Origin: Diphasiastrum complanatum
Lineage: Eukaryota; Streptophyta; Lycopodiopsida; Lycopodiales; Lycopodiaceae
Length of the DNA stretch: 64,000 nucleotides
Assembly (NCBI GenBank): GCA_029204225.1
Contig: CM055102.1
Span: forward strand, 44,355,984 to 44,419,983
Direction of reading: 5' to 3'
The notes under the pieces were generated by a model. It searched no databases, had not been told where the DNA came from, and saw only the letters and a program-made list of their open reading frames with translations. The number at the start of each line of letters is the position of its first letter. The first letter of the stretch is position 1. Positions 1 through 9,330 of the stretch are shown here, one piece after another. The translations under genes were made by a program, and so were the position numbers.

Positions 1-1650
1 TTACAAGACATTTGATAATAATTGTTTTCTTTACAATATTCAAAAAGTAGATAGTTCTTCAGATCAAAATTGGCACTTTAAGGCAATGCATGCTTTAAAA
101 TAATATAAACAATTATAGAAGGCTCGTGAGGTATTTGTGTCACAATATAATATGCCACTCCTAGCAAAAGTTCATATTGGTCAAGAATATCGAAGTTTAT
201 AAAAGCACTAATGTTTATTGAGACTTATACCAAGTCTGCTTGAAACCAAAGTATGTCAAGCTTGAAAGCTAATCTCCCAAAAAGTACTAGGTACTTTATT
301 ATGTTTATTTAACAAACAATTGTCCAAACAATAAGTTGATCAGATTTATCATGACCAACAAAGAGCAACAAAAGGCATATGCATTATTGTCAAAGGTTGA
401 ACATGCCCCAAAAGTCAAGCCATTTGTACCATCTCAATATTAAATTTGATTTTGGTATTTAAAGCTTTCATAAAACATCTAGCTTGTATTTGTGCCAATA
501 TAGAAAAAATGAGGACTTCTTGTCAACATGAGGTAGGTTTCGAAGAAGGATTGATCGAAGAGAAATTTTAGGGAGGTTAAGTTCAAGAGTAAAAAAATGT
601 GCAAAGTGAAATTGTGAGATATACTTTGCAATGAATAAATAGGTGGATTTCTTCATCTATCATACAAATGTGACATACCTTGTCATTAAGAGATAGGTGT
701 TTATCCTTCAGACAAAAAGAATAAGCAGTGATATAATAATTGAAGTGTTTAAAACCAATATAATTTCCATCACAGCTCGAGCGAGTTGGGATTTGTTCAC
801 AAGTGCAATTTTTTGGCGAGCATTTCTTGTCAAGCACGATCAAGTAAGCGATTTTTTATGAGCTTTTTGTCGACCTTTTGTGGTGTGGCATGCATAAATA
901 GCACTCACTCCATTTCTATGCCTTGAAGTATGTCTACACGAATTATGTGAAAATTGTGTCTATCATTGTCCAACACAACATGAAACCAAGTTTTTTTTTC
1001 TCTATTGAATTGTAGCATTGTAATTCATGTTTAGTATGTGAATGAAACCCAATACAGCTATTTTGAGCAAATATGGGATGTTTTTTATTGGGTCACTTGA
1101 TGAAAGCTTCCATAATTACTTCACAAAAATATTTGGCAATCTCTTGGAAAACATGCTTCTCTTTGAAATTGGGGTTCAAGTTTCCAAGGCTACAAATAAC
1201 TCCATGTTTAGATTACTATAATATTCAAGAATACAATTAGTGCTAAAAATATAGTAATGAATACTAAACTAAATCTTGCAAGTACTTGTTCATAAGTGTG
1301 AATCTATCAAAGTCTCAATCCCCTCTTGAGTAAGAGCAATGTTGATTTTTTTTTAAATGAGTCTATAATATGTACAAGACTTGATTTTGGTTTTGTATAT
1401 TTTTGCTATTTTTGGCATACTGGCTATGTGCTAACATGGCAAGGCTATAGTAGGTTCTTGAAGGATTACGTCGGTTTGCAAATATTGAAGATTTTCCTTC
1501 GTAGATAAATCAAAAATTGAAATTTCACTTAGAAAACCCAAAAAGATCACAAACTTTGTAAAATTTTAGGTTTTTAGCCTTTGTGAGTTTGCAAGGGGTG
1601 CGTGCTAGGCAAGTTACATAAGGAGAAGTTCAACAAAGAAGGTGCAACAA
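1..1650. other. AT-rich stretch with no recognisable gene
   Basis: I find no supported gene here. Open frames are short (the longest is an 86-codon minus-strand frame at 583-843) and match no family I know. The plus strand at about 600-1200 reads as a many-times broken coding-like sequence in shifting frames, which suggests an old decayed transposon, but I cannot assign it. The Copia integrase relic begins just downstream at about 1660. Confidence 0.4.
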
Positions 1651-1661
1651 GGGCAAAATGA

Positions 1662-2490
1662 GTGCTTGAGCTAGTGCACTCTATTCTATGTGGGCCAATA
1701 AAGGTAATGTCCATTGGTGGAGTGTTTTATTTCCTGACCTTCATTGATGATTACTCAAGGAAGTCTTGGATCTACACGGTTAAACAGAAGTCTGACACAT
1801 TTGGATTTTCAAGAGCTTCAAAGCATTGGTGGAAAACCAATCAAGTTCCAAGATCAAGGTACTTAGATCTGATCGTGGTGGTGAGTATCGATCCACAAAT
1901 TTTATTGATTTTTGCAAGGAATATGGCATTAAACAAGAGTTTTCACAAGTTGATACACCTCAACATAATGGGGTAGCTAAGAGGAAGAATCGTACCATTG
2001 AAGAGGCTACTAGGGCAATGATGACACATATGGTTGTTACTGATTCTTTCTAGGGCGAAGCCATTAAAATTGTTGTGTGTTCTTGCAAAACAGAAGTCCA
2101 ATAGTTGTTGTAGTTAATCGCACACCCAAGGAGGCGTTCAGTGCTAAGAAGCCTAGAATAGATGGGTTGAGATTATTTGGATGTCGTGTTTATGCTCACA
2201 TACCTAAGAGTGAAAGAGCCAAAATGTAGGTAAAGGCCTTGAAGTGTATCTTTACAAGGTATGACAAGCAAACTAAGGGGCATAGATGCTATGATCCAGT
2301 TGGGCGACATGTGCACATAAGTCATGATGTATTGTTTGATGAGATCCATAGATTTGGAGATGAAAAAAGGATAGTGAAGAACTATCCAAGCTTCTTAATG
2401 AGAACGAAACAACTCCACCACTACAGGAAGATCATCAAGATGATGACGAGGGATGTGGTACTCATCCCATCGTGGAGACAAGATGGAGAG
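1662..2490 (+). pseudogene. Copia retrotransposon integrase relic
   Basis: This is the integrase part of a Ty1/Copia polyprotein, which would insert element cDNA into the genome. The first catalytic Asp lies in FIDDYSR (about 1740-1760) and the second in RSDRGGE (about 1868-1888), in another frame, so at least one frameshift lies between them. The position where the family has Glu (NGVAERKNR) reads NGVAKRKNR at about 1969-1995, so the third catalytic residue is lost. Downstream, at about 2100-2490, the C-terminal part is recognisable in pieces such as LFGCRVYAH and HISHDVLFDE. Several stops interrupt it. It is one pol relic with the RT piece that follows. Gag and protease are not seen upstream. 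Function is certainly lost. Confidence 0.85.
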
Positions 2491-2617
2491 TGAGAAACAA
2501 ATCTATTGGATCAGGAAGGATTGAGGTTGAAGGTGATAAAAGGAAGGAGCAGGATGCACCTTGGGATTCCTACTCACCTCGTAGCGGATCACCTCAACAC
2601 AACTACCTAAATGGTAT

Positions 2618-3410
2618 ATGAAGCTCATGAGCGACAAGGAAGGGGAAGTTGTCGAGTCTAGCCAAGAGAGAGAGCTATGGCGTTCCATGAGAGAGAAGAT
2701 GGAATCTAAAAGTTTTCAGGTAAACCTTGCGCTTATAAGCGAGATTATTTCATCTATTGAACTCTCTTGCTTTAGGAGGCCAAGAATAAGGGGATATGGC
2801 AAAAAGCAATGCAAGAGAAAATTAATTCCATCAAACACCATGACACTGGGAAATAGTGGATCTTCCAAAGGGCAAAAGTTCTATTGGTAACAAATGGGTG
2901 TACAGGACAAAGTACAATGTTGATGGAACCATTGCAAAACATAAAGCAAGGCTTGTAGTGAAGGGCTATGCACAGAGTAAGGGCATTGACTACGAATATA
3001 CCTTCGCTCCTGTGGCCAAATGGAACACGCTTCACATATGGTGATGGCCTTAGTGATGTTATTTGGATGGAATCTACATCAAATGGATGTAAAGTCCTGC
3101 TTTTTGAATGGTAAGCTTGAAGAAGAAGTGTACATGGAACAACCTAGTAGTTTTGTGGTATATGGCATGGAAGAAAAAGTATGTAGATTAAAGAATACCT
3201 TGTATGGATTGAAGCAAGCGCCACATGCTTGGTACATCCACTTCGATGTGTATCTCCTATCTAGAGGTTTGACAAACACTTTTGCAAATTAATGATGATA
3301 AGTTTGATTAGTGCAATCAAGAATGATCTATCCACTAGTTTTGACATGACTAATCTTGGTTTGATGCACTACTCTTTGGGAGTGGCAAAAACGTAATAGC
3401 ATCGCACTAA
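2618..3410 (+). pseudogene. Copia reverse transcriptase relic
   Basis: This continues the Copia pol relic. The lead-in to RT (SFQ ... EAKNKGIWQKAM) is split by a 56-bp GT-AG segment described separately. A one-base loss near 2851 shifts the frame before VDLPKGK, then GNKWVYRTKYNVDGTIAKHKAR (motif region, about 2885-2950) and KGIDYEYTFAPVAK follow. A further frameshift near 3020 precedes QMDVKSCFLNGKLEEEVYM (about 3080-3140) and LYGLKQAPHAWY (about 3200-3235). The YVDD catalytic box is missing: the sequence goes straight to a DMTNLGLMHY-type segment at about 3340-3375 and then to LTR-like DNA. It is a dead, internally deleted pol fragment. Confidence 0.88.
2720..2775 (+). other. Intron-like 56-bp GT...AG insertion in Copia RT lead-in
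   Basis: The conserved Copia segment before RT is interrupted between CAG (2717-2719) and GAGGCC (2776 on). The inserted 56 bp starts with GTAAAC and ends with a pyrimidine-rich stretch and TTTAG. Removing exactly this stretch gives SFQ joined to EAKNKG in frame, which is the usual reading of the family here. 56 nt is shorter than typical plant introns. It could be a real mini-intron, a splicing-compatible insertion, or chance. Confidence 0.5.
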
Positions 3411-3419
3411 TACAAAAAA

Positions 3420-4077
3420 AGTGTGCAAAAAGTACAAAAAGGACCAAGAGTGGATCTTAATCTGATCCTCAAGAGGGATTGGTTGTCAGATTACTTGATC
3501 TATCAATCTACTTGAGATTAAGATCAATCTAGATCAATTCTAGACACAAAATCCTAACAAGAACAATCATTAATTGAAGGTAGGTGTACTTTCTGGTTTC
3601 ACACGTGTGAAACACTGTCTGAGTATGGACTCCAACCTGAAAATCAAGTACACATTGATAGAACCTCAAAACAATCAAAACAAATGTAGACAAATGGAGA
3701 GAATCACTCAAAATTGCTTCCAAAACCAAGATTGGTGTCTCACATTGATTATGGCCAAATGTGGCTCTATATATACAATAAATGAGAGCTCATAGTATTG
3801 ATCATCCCTCTGATCCCACATGTGTGAAGGTGCTTTGTCATATGATGATTCATCATGCAAAACTGACACTTGGACAAAACCTTCTATTTTGAGCACTTTT
3901 GGTCCATTTTCCTTCTATATGGAGATCTACTTGGAAATCTTCTAGAAGTCAAAATTCGCCTACTTCAGCTTATTCCACACATGTGAGCTGTCCTCTACAC
4001 ATGTGATATGACACCTAACCAAAGGATGTGGCTCATGCATTCAATAGATTGATGCCATGTGTCATATGTCTAAAAAA
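3420..4077 (-). mobile_element. LTR-B family Copia LTR, degenerate
   Basis: The region carries the hallmarks of the LTR family called LTR-B here (other copies at 12195-12872, 40907-41602, 42567-42833 and 59322-60141). On the minus strand it has paired CACATGTG boxes at 3978-3985 and 3998-4005, further boxes at 3597-3612 (a perfect 16-bp palindrome) and 3817-3824, and a TATATATAG-type TATA box near 3765-3775. The outer ends are not clear: the right end abuts a Gypsy relic at about 4085 and the left end follows the RT relic. No primer site is seen next to it. Confidence 0.55.
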
Positions 4078-5380
4078 CTAGTTTTTGGAAACTGTGACCC
4101 ATATAGCGTCACTACCCTTTTGGGTTTTAGGCAGGCCTACTATAAAATCCATGGAGATACTCTCCCATTTACTAGCTGGTATTTCTAAGGGATGCAACAA
4201 CCCTCCTGCCTTTAAACGCTCTGCTTTATTTACTTGACATTTCTGGCAACTGGTTACATATTGGTGGACGTCCTTTTTCATACTGGGCCAGAAAAATTGC
4301 CTACGAAGAAGCTCATAGGTCTTCTGTATGCCTGGGTATCCTGCGCTAGGATTGTCATGACATTCATATAGGACCTGCTGCTTATAATCCTCTGAATTGG
4401 GGACACATACTGTATCTCTATAGAGCAAGTACTCATCCTGAATGGAATATTGTTTCCATTTGAGTCCTTGAGTCAACTGACCCTCAACCACTGGGGTTTG
4501 CTTGGGTAATACAGGCTCAGAATCCTCAACGTCCTCTGACGACGTATACTCGGACTCATCATCATCCTCAACGGAAGCTGCCGTATTCTTGGATGAACTG
4601 GCACCAGCCCCAGGAACTAGTTCTGGAGTCTATAACTGTCTGCTCTGGACTGAGTTCCAGATAGTAGAGAAGAATGCATCATGCTGGCATTTCCCTCTCA
4701 AGGACTCGAGTAACTCATTACGAATATGAGTAAAACTCAGTTCGTTTATCATAGGATTTCTGCTAAGGGCATCTGCTACTGTATTGAATTTTCCACGTCT
4801 ATATCTGATAGACATGTCAAACTCTTGCATCATCTCTACCCAACGAGCTTTCCGACCTCTAAGCTCAGGTTGATTGCAAAGGTATCTGAGACTCTCATGG
4901 TCTGTCAGGACCTCAAAGTTGGCACCATACAAATAATGCCTCCAAGTCTTAAGGGCATGGACTATAGAAAAGAGTTCCTTTTCATAGGCACTGTACCTAG
5001 TCTGAACTGGCTCGAGTTTTTTACTCTCGAACGCAACTGGTCGTTCGCCCTGAGTTAGTACAGCACCTACTACAAAGTCGCTAGCATCTGTTTCGACCAC
5101 AAATGGCTGATTGGGGTCGACAACTTTTAAAACTGGTGCTGTAGCTAAGGCTGTTTTGAGAACATCAAAGCTCTCCTGCTGTGCAGACTCCCAAATGAAC
5201 TCCTTTCCCTTCCCCTTAAGGAGATTTGTCATAGGAACTGCTATCTGAGCATATTCCTTGACAAATTGTCTGTAATATCCCGCCAGACCAAGAAAGATTT
5301 GAAGTTCCAAAATAGTCTGAGGTCTCAGCCAACTGAGTATGGCTTTAACCTTATTTGGGTCCCGACGTGCAGTCGGCCAC
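4078..5380 (-). pseudogene. Ty3/Gypsy RT C-terminus, RNase H and integrase N-terminus
   Basis: This is a well-preserved minus-strand Gypsy pol fragment. Reading from 5380 downward: the RT connection (FLGLAGYYRQFVKEYA), the RNase H-like domain starting at FVVETDASDFVVGAVL with YSAYEKELFSIVHALK and LTDHESLRYL, then VADALSRNP, a spacer rich in Ser, Glu and Asp, and the integrase zinc-binding region (CHDNPSAGYPGIQKTYELL, then SCQKCQVNKA). The integrase core starts at WESISMDFIVGLP and is cut off at a stop at 4078-4080. A single in-frame TAG at 4630-4632 interrupts an otherwise open frame of about 450 codons, so decay is recent compared with its neighbours. The 5' break near 5360 leads into unrelated DNA to about 5525 in which I recognise nothing. 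Confidence 0.92.
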
Positions 5381-5525
5381 GTCAGTGCCACATGGCCGAC
5401 TCTTGGCAGTAGCATGCTACCAGTCCTCACACTGGGCTAGGAGGGGCTTACTCTATATCAGGGAGTAGGCAAGGTTGGGTGGATCAGTTAGTGTTTGCCC
5501 TACTGTGGTGTTAGGATCTATTACA

Positions 5526-6200
5526 CTTTCCCACCATTGGGTCACTCATCCCAAATTTTACACTGGTTTGGCATGTTTAAGTGAGCATGTATAAACCAAT
5601 ACACCTGCCATTTGTTGGGCAAAATTTCTCTGAGTATTAACCATATTATACAACGTGTTGACCAGGGTTGGCGACCAAACCACCCCTTCGAGTTTAACTT
5701 ACCTCAGTTATGGTGCACCTGCCACGATGGTCTAATGGACTTATGGCTTGGTTTTTATCATACCGATATAATTTGTTTTTATCTCATTGGTCGTCACAAA
5801 TTTTTTACAATACACACACACCCACACTCACATAGTCGCCAAGACATTTAAGGAAACTCCATGGGTCACTATAACATGTCACATCCCATAGAAAATACTT
5901 GGTGAAGTTCTGCTACGTCGGAGATGTGAAGGCTTTCCCACCATTGGGTCACCCATCCCAATTTTTACACTGGTTTGACATGCTTAAGTGAGCATGTATA
6001 AACTAACACACCTACCATCAGTCGGGCAAAACTTCTTTGAGTATTAATCATGTTATACAACGTATTGATCGGGGTTGGCTACCAAACCACCACTAAGAAT
6101 TAACGTACCTAAGATTTGGTGTACTTGCCACAATGGTCTAATAGACTTTCATACCAAGATAGTTTGTTTTTATCTCATTGGTCATCACAATGTATTTACA

Positions 6201-6231
<31 letters not shown>

Positions 6232-6367
6232 AACACTCACATAGTCTCCAAGACACTGGAGAATGACATTTAAGGTCACTCCACGGGTCATTACAACATG
6301 TCACATCCCATAGAAAATACTTGGTGAAGTTTTGCCATGTCAGAGATGTGAAGGCTTTCCCACCATT
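5526..6367. repeat. Two tandem copies of a 407-422 bp unit
   Basis: The unit starting CTTTCCCACCATTGGGTCAC at 5526 begins again at 5933, and a third start of 13 bp lies at 6355-6367. The two copies are clearly homologous along their length and each contains an AC microsatellite (about 5810-5835 and 6199-6226). I do not recognise a coding capacity. The truncated third copy ends 4 bp before a Copia LTR, so that LTR may have inserted into a longer array. Confidence 0.85.
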
Positions 6368-6371
6368 TAAG

Positions 6372-7004
6372 TGTTGGAATTTGATGCTCAACCTCAAATT
6401 CATTCATTAATGAGCATCCTGAAAAACCAAAAACAGAAGGCTCAAATTTTTGAGCAGAAGATCGAAAAATTCATGATCGAATTTTCGAGAATTTTTCAAT
6501 ACCGAATCGACTTGGAAAATCCGTAATTTTTCGAGTCAATGTAAATTTCTGAGACATTGTATATTTTTTATACTCGTAAATTTTGATACTGTCGATCTAA
6601 AATCCGACCAACGACTTGGCGCTGACATCCTGCCCACTTTGTACATGCATTAACTATAATGACATGGTTGTAATAATTGCAACAAAACGGTTGTTGTAGA
6701 TATTTTGTTGTATATCAATCCTAGAATCTTCATCAAAAACTTCTTCTGATAATTCTTAATCTGATCAATCTTTTTGTAGCCAGTGTTATCATGCTCAACC
6801 ACTATAAGCTGAAGTTATCACTTCAAGCATTGTACTCATTGTTTGACATTAATCAGAGTGCAAATTCTCCGTCTCACTACTATATTTTTTCATTGAGCAT
6901 TTGTCTGAATCATTCGATTTGAATATTCTGCTGCTAATTGTGGCGCTTCCGATCCTACACGCACCTGTTCGAGCTTCCGCTGACTAAACTCTCGATTTCC
7001 GACA
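6372..7004 (+). mobile_element. Copia 5' LTR
   Basis: The LTR starts TGTTGGAATTTG and ends in CCGACA. It is followed directly by TGGTATCAGAGC (7005-7016), the standard primer site complementary to initiator-Met tRNA. Its length is about 633 bp. A gag start follows at 7147, but the rest of the element is missing and no 3' LTR partner was found in the window. Confidence 0.8.
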
Positions 7005-7203
7005 TGGTATCAGAGCGAGCAGTTCAGTAATCTGCATTTCTACTGTGAATTATTAGTCTTGTTTCTACCAAAAAAACGTTCTAGCAAGCGCGCAGCCAAC
7101 AATATCACGAAATCATTGTTTCTACCAACGATCTCACTCAACCAGAATGGATCCATCTATTAGTTCTTCTCTAATTGACAGACTCGATGGGAGTAACTGG
7201 CCC
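7005..7203 (+). pseudogene. Copia primer site, leader and gag stub
   Basis: The initiator-Met primer site at 7005-7016 and a 130-bp leader precede an ATG at 7147. The first 19 codons read like a Copia Gag N-terminus (SSSLIDRLDGSNWP). At about 7203 the sequence switches abruptly to the minus-strand non-LTR RT relic, so Gag is truncated after about 19 codons. Confidence 0.75.
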
Positions 7204-7790
7204 CAAAAGTCGACCAAATACGCCCAATAAAGTATCATCAAAATCTCGAAGTAAGGATAATATGTCAGGCGAAGGAGAAACGCAACGTAGAAGATAGCTA
7301 GGACGTTGAGCAAAACACTGAGTAAGAATTCCAAATGCAACCTGAGAATTTCCAAGCTTTGGCAACAAATCAGAATGACGAGCAAATCCATCCAGAGCTT
7401 CCCGCATAAATGAAGTGACATATCCAGAAGAACCAATTGAGGAGTATTGAACCTTCAGGTAAGGAGATATCAGCTGGAAGGCCTTTTGGGCTCCATGCAA
7501 CACACATAAACCTGTTCACTGTAAGCCCAACAGAAGAAAGTTGAGCTGAGAAATGCAAAAAAGCAGGGACGACTTCACTAGCAAGCCTCACAATATGAGT
7601 ATCATCTGCAATTGAGGGGAATAAACAGGAGGAAAAAGCTGAAGTTGTAGCACGCAATGCGCGAGAAGACCACCAAAGGGATCCCCCTGTCGAGTTCCTT
7701 CAGTAGAAGAAATGAGAGTCACATCACCACTAGGAGAAGCATGACTAAAGTAGAATGAGTGGAACCAATTTAACTAATCTTTGCACTTTG
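7171..7790 (-). pseudogene. Non-LTR reverse transcriptase relic with ADDTHI box
   Basis: On the minus strand the region reads as the palm and thumb of a non-LTR-type reverse transcriptase. GTRQGDPFGGLL (about 7680-7715, first frame) is the conserved QGDP motif. After a frameshift comes FPSIADDTHIV (about 7600-7630), the catalytic ADD box, then LSSVGLTV and CVAWSPKGLP. After another frameshift near 7480 comes VAFGILTQCFAQRPSYLLRC (about 7290-7350) and a segment ending RLLGP at the junction with the Copia gag stub. No endonuclease or 5' part is present. Such RTs copy element RNA at a nicked target. This copy is dead. Confidence 0.75.
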
Positions 7791-7811
7791 AAAAACAAGG
7801 CTCACTACCAA

Positions 7812-7814
<3 letters not shown>

Positions 7815-7880
<66 letters not shown>

Positions 7881-7894
7881 ACACACACACACAC
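7815..7894. repeat. (CT)n(AC)n compound microsatellite
   Basis: About 14 CT units run directly into about 25 AC units with one CC interruption. It lies about 300 bp upstream of the RING-H2 start codon, within its likely promoter or 5' leader. Open frames through it are artefacts of low complexity. Confidence 0.95.
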
Positions 7895-8196
7895 CTCGCT
7901 CTAGTCAGCTATGCCTTATCCCGTGGATCGCACTCAGAAAAGCTCTCAACGCCCATCACTTCCATCAGTGCAGAATCGGATCAATTGTGGGCTTTTCAAC
8001 GCAGAAGCACCTCATCCTGCTTCAGCCACTTGGGCCCAATTCTACCTTGCTTTAGGTTTCAACTGTTTGTCGAGAATGTGGAGCCTGTTGCCGGAAGAAA
8101 CGCTAGGGATGCAAAGCTCATGTCAGGTGAAGTGATGCTAGAGTTTCAGGAATCGCTCTGTTTTGCTACTTCCAGACCTCAGTTTTTATCACGATC

Positions 8197-8778
8197 ATGG
8201 CATTTTCAGCTGGAGCAATAGCTTGTGGTGAGGTTAGACGAGCCTTGCATTCTTATGCCGCCTGGAACAACACGGCACCATCTCCGCCTTTTGTTGAGGC
8301 TGTTGCTGAGACGCAAATTATGTATAGAACAGCAATCTTTCGTGCCACCATTATCATGGTAGCAGTGCTTCTGGTTGTGATGATTTGCGTATCGCGGTGG
8401 CACTTTATCTGCAGTTGCATATTTCCCAACAGCTTTCAAAGAGCTAATAGTAATGATTTGAGTGCTGTGCGTTTAGTGATTATGGAGCTGAGACAATCCA
8501 GTTTAATAGAAAGAGTGTCGATTGATAAGGTGCCAGTGATTGAGTTCACTTCCCAGCAAGGATCCAGCACTCAACTTGGAACCTTTGGAACGGAATGTAC
8601 AATCTGTCTAAGCGAGTTTGAAGAAGGGGAGATGATCAGTATGCTTCCGAACTGCTGCCATGCTTTTCATTTGCCTTGCATCGACATGTGGCTTGTTTCA
8701 AATGTCTCTTGCCCCACATGTAGGAACAATCTTCTGCCACAATCACCACACTATGAAATGCTATCAGGAAGCTCTTGA
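8197..8778 (+). CDS. RING-H2 finger protein, ATL-type E3 ubiquitin ligase
   Basis: A single-exon gene of 193 codons. Proteins of this group sit in a membrane and transfer ubiquitin from an E2 enzyme to a target. Residues about 48-70 form a hydrophobic segment (ATIIMVAVLLVVMICVS), a likely transmembrane helix. The RING-H2 domain begins near residue 134: ECTICLSEFEEGE supplies the first two Cys, then CCHAFHLPCIDMW holds the Cys, the two His and the next Cys, and CPTCR the last two. All eight metal ligands are present, and the Trp after the sixth ligand, used for E2 contact, is kept. The GLD-type motif usual between helix and RING in ATL proteins is only loosely matched (IDKVPVIEF). The start at 8197 is chosen because it opens the frame just before the N-terminal region, but an upstream start cannot be excluded. 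The frame has no defects, so the gene may be functional. Confidence 0.88.
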   Translation: MAFSAGAIACGEVRRALHSYAAWNNTAPSPPFVEAVAETQIMYRTAIFRATIIMVAVLLVVMICVSRWHFICSCIFPNSFQRANSNDLSAVRLVIMELRQSSLIERVSIDKVPVIEFTSQQGSSTQLGTFGTECTICLSEFEEGEMISMLPNCCHAFHLPCIDMWLVSNVSCPTCRNNLLPQSPHYEMLSGSS

Positions 8779-9200
8779 GAATGTAGATGACTGATAGAGT
8801 ATGGCTGTTCTGACAAAATCTGAAGCTACGGTCTACAGAGAGAGTTCCATGTTTTGAGTTCCATTAAAAGCTATGATGAGTAAGTAGGAATTGTGCCTCT
8901 TGATTACAATATCAGAAGTACTGCTCTTAGGAAAGCCTCGGCTGACCCACAGCCAGGATCAAAGCTTGCTGCTGAAAACCACAAAATTATTAGCTCTAGC
9001 ATCGTTTGATGCCCTTTCTGTTGTTGCAGCTCTAGACTGTCCATTACGGGAGAGCACGTCTTCCAAAGATGTGTAGAATCATTTTGTAAGTGATGCTGAG
9101 TACATAACCTGTGAGACTAGTTTGCAAGAGTAAAAGGTAACTTTCTTCCAACTTGGAGAGGATGTGTAATCCTGCACTCATATGGTTTTGCTATTTAACA
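8779..9200 (+). other. 3' flank of the RING-H2 gene
   Basis: The sequence after the stop is AT-moderate without a long frame and probably contains the 3' untranslated region. A 61-codon frame at 8891-9076 looks accidental. No clear polyadenylation signal can be chosen among several AT-rich candidates. Confidence 0.4.
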
Positions 9201-9214
9201 ATCTACGGTATGTT

Positions 9215-9330
9215 CTTTGGTTCTTGCTCAACCTCAATGCTTTGGTTCTTGCTCAACTGAAAACTCCTTGAAATCTCAATGTTTTGGTTCTTGCTCAATT
9301 GAAAACTCCTTGAGATATTGATCATATCAA
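9215..9330. repeat. Short tandem repeat, about 43-bp unit
   Basis: The phrase TTTGGTTCTTGCTCAA occurs three times (about 9219, 9239, 9282). The second and third copies also share the following TGAAAACTCCTTGA. The array has about 2.5 copies and lies about 450 bp downstream of the RING-H2 gene. Confidence 0.8.

Noticed and set aside
6199-6226. Possible CRISPR-like or regulatory direct repeats in AC-rich DNA
   Set aside because: Simple (AC)n microsatellites inside a two-copy tandem unit. There are no spacers.
7781-8221. 146-codon frame starting before the (CT)n(AC)n repeat and running into the RING-H2 gene start
   Set aside because: Much of it is microsatellite and leader DNA in another frame. 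The RING-H2 frame explains the region better.
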